This document shows, one piece after another, positions 38,585 through 43,068 of a DNA stretch of 43,068 bases. Source of the stretch: Prevotellaceae bacterium UBA1710 (GTDB lineage: Bacteria; Bacteroidota; Bacteroidia; Bacteroidales; Bacteroidaceae); assembly GCA_002317355.1 (NCBI GenBank), contig DCJC01000014.1, positions 1 to 43,068 on the forward strand, read 5' to 3'. A program made the translations under genes and the position numbers. The notes under the pieces are model-generated. The model made no database searches and was not told the origin of the DNA. It saw only the letters and a list, made by a program, of their open reading frames with translations. How positions within the stretch are numbered: the first letter of the stretch is position 1; each line of letters opens with the position of its first letter.

Positions 38585-40351
38585 ATGAATAAAGACAATA
38601 ATATACAAGAAGGTAAAAATGTGACTAACTCCTCCTCCCCTCGGGGAGGCCGGGAGGGGGTTCTCGTTTCTGGTGCTGAGGCACTTATGCGATCATTGGA
38701 GCATGAGGGCGTAGAGACACTGTTTGGATATCCAGGTGGTGCTATTATGCCGACTTTCGATGCTCTGTATGATCATAAAGAAACTCTCAATCATATACTC
38801 GTTCGTCATGAGCAGGCTGCTGTTCATGCTGCTCAGGGCTATGCTCGCGTGAGCGGAAAGGTTGGTTGCTGTATCGTTACTTCTGGTCCTGGTGCTATGA
38901 ACACCATTACAGGTGTGGCAGATGCAATGATCGACTCTACACCTATCGTTGTGATCTGCGGTCAGGTAGGTGCTGCAATGCTTGGAACTGATGCTTTCCA
39001 GGAGGTTGATGTTGTGGGTGTTACTCAGCCAATCACAAAGTGGAACTATCAGATTCGTCGTGCGGAAGATATTCCATGGGCTGTGGCTCGCGCTTTCTAT
39101 ATCGCTAAGTCAGGTCGCCCTGGTCCTGTAGTGCTCGACTTCACCAAGAATGCACAGACAGCTAAGTTTGAGTATGAACCTCAGACCGTTGATTTCATCC
39201 GTTCATATAAGCCTCTGCATCATCCAAGTCAGGATCAGATAAAGTTGGCTGCACAGATGATCAACGATTCTGTAAAGCCATTCATGCTCGTAGGTCAGGG
39301 CGTAGAACTCGGTGGTGCTCACAAGGAACTCCTTGAGCTCTGTGAGAAGGCACAGATTCCATTCGGCCAGACTCTTCTTGGTCTTTCTGCTGCTCCAACA
39401 GATCATCCTCTGAACATGGGTATGCTTGGTATGCATGGAAACTATGCGCCAAACTTCATGACCAACCAGTGTGACTTGCTTATTGCTGTAGGTATGCGTT
39501 TCGATGACCGTATCACAGGTAATCTTGCTACCTATGCAAAGCAGGCAAAGATCATACACTTTGATATTGACCCATCAGAGATAAATAAGAACGTGAAGGT
39601 TGACCTTGCTCTCGTTGGTGATTGTAAAGAGACTCTCGCAAGCGTTTCTGAATTTGTTAAGCCAGCAAAACATCAGGTTTGGATTGATGGTTTCAAGCCA
39701 TACGCAGAGAAGGAATTTAATAAGGTAATAGATGCAGCACTTAATCCAAAGGACGGACCTCTGCTCATGGGTGAGGTTGTTCGTAAGGTGAGTGAAGCTG
39801 CAAATAATGAGGCTGTACTCGTTACTGATGTTGGTCAGAACCAGATGTTCGGTTGTCGTTACTTCAAGTTCACTAAGGAACGTTCTGTTATCACATCAGG
39901 TGGTTGCGGTACAATGGGCTTCGGTATTCCTGCTGCCATTGGTGCAACATTCGGTGCTCCTGAGCGTACTGTATGTATGTTTGCAGGTGATGGCGGTTTC
40001 CAGATGACTATTCAGGAACTTGGTACTATCATGGAGCAGCAATGCCCTGTGAAGATGATTATGCTGAACAATAACTTCCTTGGCAACGTTCGTCAGTGGC
40101 AGTATATGTTCTTCGATAAGCGCTACTCATTCACTCCAATGGTAAACCCTGACTATGAGAAGATTGCAGAGGCATACAACATTCCTTGCAAGACTGTAGT
40201 TGATCGTAAGGGTCTTGATGCTGCTATCCGTGAGATGCTCGAAACGAAGGGCCCATACATTCTCCAGTGTGCTGTCAAGGAGGAGGATAATGTTCTCCCA
40301 ATGACACCTCCAGGAGGTAATGTAGATGAGATGTTGTTTGAGGTAGAATAA
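38585..40351 (+). CDS. ilvB: acetolactate synthase, large (catalytic) subunit
   Basis: 588-residue ThDP enzyme condensing pyruvate to acetolactate or with 2-oxobutyrate. FGYPGGAIMPTFDAL and VRHEQAAVHAAQGYA (the catalytic Glu) open the Pyr domain. GDGGFQMTIQELGTIMEQQCPVKMIMLNNN is the ThDP/Mg2+ motif. Homologues begin close to SGAEALMRSLEHEGV (about residue 29). Here the first 28 residues are extra: residues 15-26 (NSSSPRGGREGV) are encoded by the C-family repeat at 38629-38661, and the next ATG (38688) would cut into the conserved fold. Thus the repeat has become part of the protein. Confidence 0.96.
   Translation: MNKDNNIQEGKNVTNSSSPRGGREGVLVSGAEALMRSLEHEGVETLFGYPGGAIMPTFDALYDHKETLNHILVRHEQAAVHAAQGYARVSGKVGCCIVTSGPGAMNTITGVADAMIDSTPIVVICGQVGAAMLGTDAFQEVDVVGVTQPITKWNYQIRRAEDIPWAVARAFYIAKSGRPGPVVLDFTKNAQTAKFEYEPQTVDFIRSYKPLHHPSQDQIKLAAQMINDSVKPFMLVGQGVELGGAHKELLELCEKAQIPFGQTLLGLSAAPTDHPLNMGMLGMHGNYAPNFMTNQCDLLIAVGMRFDDRITGNLATYAKQAKIIHFDIDPSEINKNVKVDLALVGDCKETLASVSEFVKPAKHQVWIDGFKPYAEKEFNKVIDAALNPKDGPLLMGEVVRKVSEAANNEAVLVTDVGQNQMFGCRYFKFTKERSVITSGGCGTMGFGIPAAIGATFGAPERTVCMFAGDGGFQMTIQELGTIMEQQCPVKMIMLNNNFLGNVRQWQYMFFDKRYSFTPMVNPDYEKIAEAYNIPCKTVVDRKGLDAAIREMLETKGPYILQCAVKEEDNVLPMTPPGGNVDEMLFEVE
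38629..38661 (+). repeat. C-family repeat, right arm of the DUF559 cassette, within ilvB (C3)
   Basis: CCTCCCCTCGGGGAGG with CCGGGAGGGGG. It is inverted relative to C2 and is read in frame as SSSPRGGREGV in IlvB. Confidence 0.88.
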
Positions 40352-40360
40352 AAATTGTGA

Positions 40361-40395
40361 ACTAGAATATCTAGAATTACTAGACAAACTAGAAA
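40361..40395. repeat. CTAGA word array in the ilvB-ilvN spacer
   Basis: Four CTAG tetramers in about 30 bp at 9-10-bp spacing (ACTAGAATAT, CTAGAATTA, CTAGACAAA, CTAGAAA). CTAG is normally a rare word in bacterial DNA. Confidence 0.7.
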
Positions 40396-40402
40396 TAAAA
40401 TA

Positions 40403-41236
40403 ATGGAAGATAATAAAAATCAATATGGAGCTGCCGAGTGTGGCGACTGCAATACCTGTAACAAGTGCGATGAGCAGCTGCAGGAGGAAGAGGCTGCACA
40501 GTTTGATGCTGTAGTTCGTGCTGCCGCAGCAAAGGAACGCAACTCTTTCGAGAAGAACCTTGCACGTGAGCGTAAGGCATTTGAAAAGCAGATTTATACC
40601 GATACACCTCAGCATGAGACTTTCAAGAGGAATGCTGTGGCTCGTCCTGTGACACCTGCTTGTGAGGGTGCGCAACTCAATCATGATGGCCTCTCACTCT
40701 ATACTCTCATCATCTACTCAGAGAACTTTGCCGGTATCCTTAATCAGATTACGGCTGTGTTCACTCGCAGACAGGTAAACATCGAGTCGCTCAACGTATG
40801 TTCTTCTTCTACTCCAGGTGTACATAAGTACACTATTACCTGCTATTGTAAGCAGGAGATGGCTGAGATGCTGACAAAGCAGATCGAGAAGAAGATTGAC
40901 GTTCTTCAGGCAAACTGCTTTGCTGATGATGAGATCTTTATTCTTGAGACTTCACTTCTGAAACTCTCTACTCCAATGGTACTTGCTGATCAGGAGATCA
41001 GTCGTATCGTTCGCCGTCATGATGCTCGTATTGTTGAGGTAAATCCTACATACACTATCGTTGAGAAGACTGGTATCACTACTGACGTGATGGATAACTT
41101 CAATCAGCTCAACGATTTGGGTTGTGTTCTTCAGTTCGTTCGCTCTGGTCGTATTGCTATCACAAGATCTTGTATCGAGAGACTTGATCAGTACATCGCC
41201 CAGAGAAAGGAAGACGAGGTGATGAATAAGGAGTAA
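40403..41236 (+). CDS. ilvN: acetolactate synthase small (regulatory) subunit with Cys-rich N-terminal extension
   Basis: 277 residues, against about 90-175 for ordinary IlvN/IlvH. The ACT domain begins at about 97 (LYTLIIYSENFAGILNQITAVFTRRQVNIESLNV) and the C-terminal IlvH-type half runs to about 260 (RIVRRHDARIVEVNPTYTIVEKTG). The first 95 residues are extra: Cys13-x2-Cys16-x2-Cys19-x2-Cys22 (CGDCNTCNKC), then a charged helix rich in Lys, Arg and Glu (25-65). The four cysteines could hold a zinc ion or a [4Fe-4S] cluster. The subunit binds branched-chain amino acids and sets feedback control of IlvB. It follows ilvB by 51 bp. Confidence 0.93.
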   Translation: MEDNKNQYGAAECGDCNTCNKCDEQLQEEEAAQFDAVVRAAAAKERNSFEKNLARERKAFEKQIYTDTPQHETFKRNAVARPVTPACEGAQLNHDGLSLYTLIIYSENFAGILNQITAVFTRRQVNIESLNVCSSSTPGVHKYTITCYCKQEMAEMLTKQIEKKIDVLQANCFADDEIFILETSLLKLSTPMVLADQEISRIVRRHDARIVEVNPTYTIVEKTGITTDVMDNFNQLNDLGCVLQFVRSGRIAITRSCIERLDQYIAQRKEDEVMNKE

Positions 41237-41280
41237 GGTTTGTTAGGAGTAAAGAGAAAAGTGTAAAGGGTAAAGTTAAT
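41228..41280. repeat. GTAAAG word array in the ilvN-thioesterase spacer
   Basis: GGAGTAAGG, GGAGTAAAGAG, GTGTAAAGG and GGTAAAG follow one another in about 50 bp. A short periodic purine-rich array, possibly also providing the ribosome-binding region of the next gene. Confidence 0.5.
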
Positions 41281-42039
41281 ATGGAAAAAACAGAAACTCT
41301 CCATATTGCGACTGACGCATTCCATTGCGACTTCAAGCATCAGTTGTGTCTTGGGCATCTCGGTAATGACTTGCTCAATGCTGCTGATGTGCATTCCACG
41401 AATCGCAAGTTCGGAATGTCATATCTTAATACGTTCAACAAGACGTGGGTACTCTCGCGTCTTGCCATTGAACTTGAGGATATGCCGAAGGAACATGATC
41501 ATATCACCATTACGACATGGGTGGAGAATGCTATGAAGTATTTCACCAAGCGTAACTGGGAGATATTGTCTGAGGATGGCACTAAGGTGTATGGATATGC
41601 CAAGAGTATCTGGGCTATGATTGATACCGTTACCCGTGAGCCTCAGGATATCTTTACCGTAAATGATGGTACGATAGTTGATTATGTTTATCCAGAAAAG
41701 GTGTGTCCGATAAAGGATGTGTCTCGTGTCAAGACTCCTGAAATGACAGACTTCACAGAGTTTAAGGTGACATATTCCGACCTTGATGTGAACGGTCATC
41801 TCAACTCCGTTCGTTATCTTGACCATGTGATGGATACCTTCCCGCTCGAATATCTTCGTGAACATGAACTCAAGAGAATTGAGGTTGCGTATGTTGCTGA
41901 AGGCCATTGGGATGAGGTAATAAGAATCTACCATCTTCAGGAAGATGAACTGAACCACTACTTCCGTATTGCACGTAATGTGGAAGGAGAGGAAGAAGTT
42001 GAGCTTAGCAGACTCAAAATAGAGTTCAGAAAGCACTAA
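41281..42039 (+). CDS. acyl-ACP thioesterase-like protein
   Basis: 252 residues with two hotdog domains. The first (residues 1-135) has LNTFNKTWVLSRLAIELEDMP. The second (about 150-250) opens with FTEFKVTYSDLDVNGHLNSVRYLDHVMD, which carries the conserved Asn-x-His of FatA/FatB-type thioesterases. The family releases free fatty acids from acyl-ACP in the cytosol. In Bacteroidales a gene of this family is often found between ilvN and ilvC, so a role tied to branched-chain acids is possible, but the substrate is not shown by the sequence. Confidence 0.85.
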   Translation: MEKTETLHIATDAFHCDFKHQLCLGHLGNDLLNAADVHSTNRKFGMSYLNTFNKTWVLSRLAIELEDMPKEHDHITITTWVENAMKYFTKRNWEILSEDGTKVYGYAKSIWAMIDTVTREPQDIFTVNDGTIVDYVYPEKVCPIKDVSRVKTPEMTDFTEFKVTYSDLDVNGHLNSVRYLDHVMDTFPLEYLREHELKRIEVAYVAEGHWDEVIRIYHLQEDELNHYFRIARNVEGEEEVELSRLKIEFRKH

Positions 42040-42113
42040 ATACTTGCATTCTGAAGGAGAAATAAAGGTGTTTATGCCAATTTATTGTAAATTGCATAAT
42101 ATATGTTTATTTT

Positions 42114-42145
42114 CTTGCATCATTCAGAAATATTTAGTAACTTTG
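42114..42145 (+). promoter_or_regulatory. promoter of ilvC
   Basis: TTG (42115-42117), 20 bp, then TAACTTTG (42138-42145), followed by a leader of about 80 nt. ilvC can therefore be expressed apart from the upstream ilv genes. Confidence 0.75.
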
Positions 42146-42233
42146 CAGACGATTTACGCGTGTTATTATTATATGCATGCGCAAAAACAAGAAAACAGTT
42201 ATATAACAACATTTATAAAATTTAGTATTTAAA

Positions 42234-43068
42234 ATGGCAAAAATGAATTTTGGTGGCGTTATCGAAGAGGTAATGACACGTGAGGAATTCCCACTCGAGA
42301 AGGCTCGTGAGATTCTCAAGGACGAGACTATCGCAGTTATCGGTTATGGCGTTCAGGGTCCTGGACAGGCTTGTAACCTCCGTGACAACGGTTTCAACGT
42401 AATCGTTGGCCAGCGTCAGGGTAAGACTTTCGAGAAGGCTGTAAATGACGGTTGGGTACCAGGTGAGACTCTCTTCTCTATCGAGGAGGCAGCTGACAAG
42501 GCTACTATCGTTATGTGTCTTCTTTCTGATGCAGCTGTAATGTCTGTATGGCCAACTCTCCAGAAGTACCTCACTCCTGGTAAGGCTCTCTACTTCTCAC
42601 ACGGTTTCGCTATCACATGGTCTGATCGCACAGGTTGCGTTCCTGCTAAGGATATCGACGTTATCATGGTTGCTCCTAAGGGTTCTGGTACATCACTCCG
42701 TACTATGTTCCTTGAGGGTCGTGGTCTTAACTCTTCATACGCAGTTTACAACGATGCTACAGGCAAGGCTCTCGATCGTACTCTTGCTCTCGGTATCGGT
42801 ATCGGTTCTGGTTACTTATTCGAGACAACATTCCAGCGTGAGGCTACTTCTGACCTCACTGGTGAGCGTGGTTCTCTTATGGGTGCTATCCAGGGTCTTC
42901 TCCTTGCTCAGTATGAGGTTCTCCGTGAGAACGGTCACACTCCATCTGAGGCATTCAACGAGACTGTTGAGGAACTCACTCAGTCACTCATGCCTCTCTT
43001 CGCTCAGAAGGGTATGGACTGGATGTATGCTAACTGTTCTACAACTGCTCAGCGTGGTGCTCTCGACT
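42234..43068 (+). CDS. ilvC: ketol-acid reductoisomerase, 5' part (cut by window end)
   Basis: 278 codons are visible, from MAKMNFGGVIEEVMTREEFPLEKAREILKDE. The NADPH-binding loop is GYGVQGPGQACNLRDNG, followed by the conserved LYFSHGFAITW and VIMVAPKGSGTSLR. The C-terminal knotted domain starts (QREATSDLTGERGSLMGAIQG, with the metal-binding Asp/Glu pair). The gene runs off the window without a stop. Codon use is strongly biased to CTC, CGT and GGT, suggesting high expression. The enzyme reduces and isomerises acetolactate using NADPH and Mg2+. Confidence 0.97.
   Translation, partial: MAKMNFGGVIEEVMTREEFPLEKAREILKDETIAVIGYGVQGPGQACNLRDNGFNVIVGQRQGKTFEKAVNDGWVPGETLFSIEEAADKATIVMCLLSDAAVMSVWPTLQKYLTPGKALYFSHGFAITWSDRTGCVPAKDIDVIMVAPKGSGTSLRTMFLEGRGLNSSYAVYNDATGKALDRTLALGIGIGSGYLFETTFQREATSDLTGERGSLMGAIQGLLLAQYEVLRENGHTPSEAFNETVEELTQSLMPLFAQKGMDWMYANCSTTAQRGALD

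Overview
The window looks like chromosomal DNA of a gut or oral Bacteroidales bacterium, most likely Prevotella/Segatella. The evidence is the repeated Bacteroidetes promoter pattern (TTG or TTTG, 19-20 bp, then TAnnTTTG), the lack of clear Shine-Dalgarno sites, a Bacteroidales-type sodium-pump decarboxylase set with a lamin-tail/OadG fusion, methylmalonyl-CoA mutase mutA-mutB, a type II pantothenate kinase and an ilvD-ilvB-ilvN-thioesterase-ilvC cluster. No rRNA, tRNA, CRISPR array or classical transposase was found.

Layout. (1) 464-9925 is a propionate (succinate pathway) module. The Na+-pumping decarboxylase beta, biotin-carrier and gamma subunits and an AspT/YidE-type exporter lie on the minus strand. 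They are divergent from mutA and mutB on the plus strand. The carboxyltransferase subunit (mmdA) is not here. (2) 10166-14040, minus strand: a secreted thioredoxin-like protein, a secreted C1B cysteine peptidase, a GxxExxY protein and an Xaa-Pro aminopeptidase. (3) 14482-29431, plus strand: a Wzx/Wzy-type surface polysaccharide locus with ugd, a WecA-like initiating transferase, a sugar aminotransferase, five or six glycosyltransferases, Wzy, Wzx, two hexapeptide acyltransferases and a nucleotidyltransferase-fold protein. No Wza, Wzc or Wzz is present. (4) 29507-33989: type II pantothenate kinase and ligA (minus), then a MNT-HEPN pair whose HEPN gene has a premature stop, and trmD (plus). (5) 34746-35933: an OmpA-family protein. 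(6) 36316-43068: the branched-chain amino-acid operon, with ilvC cut by the window edge.

The most unusual feature is the intergenic DNA. Many spacers hold a short palindrome-rich or periodic word array, and the same families recur: TTTACTATTTA (A), GTAAATT (B), CTCCC/GGGAG (C), TTCGAA (D), CTTACAGT (E) and 11-bp tandem units with TCC at positions 3-5 (F, G, H). Three small accessory genes each lie between inverted copies of a different family: a four-helix-bundle (23S intervening-sequence-type) protein inside A repeats between mutA and mutB, a GxxExxY protein inside B repeats, and a DUF559 nuclease-like protein inside C repeats between ilvD and ilvB. Two further B-family elements have the inverted repeats plus a central hairpin but no gene. 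This looks like a convergent class of mobile cassette: inverted repeats plus one small protein, resembling 23S rRNA intervening sequences but placed between operon genes. That reading is inference. The repeats and their positions are directly visible.
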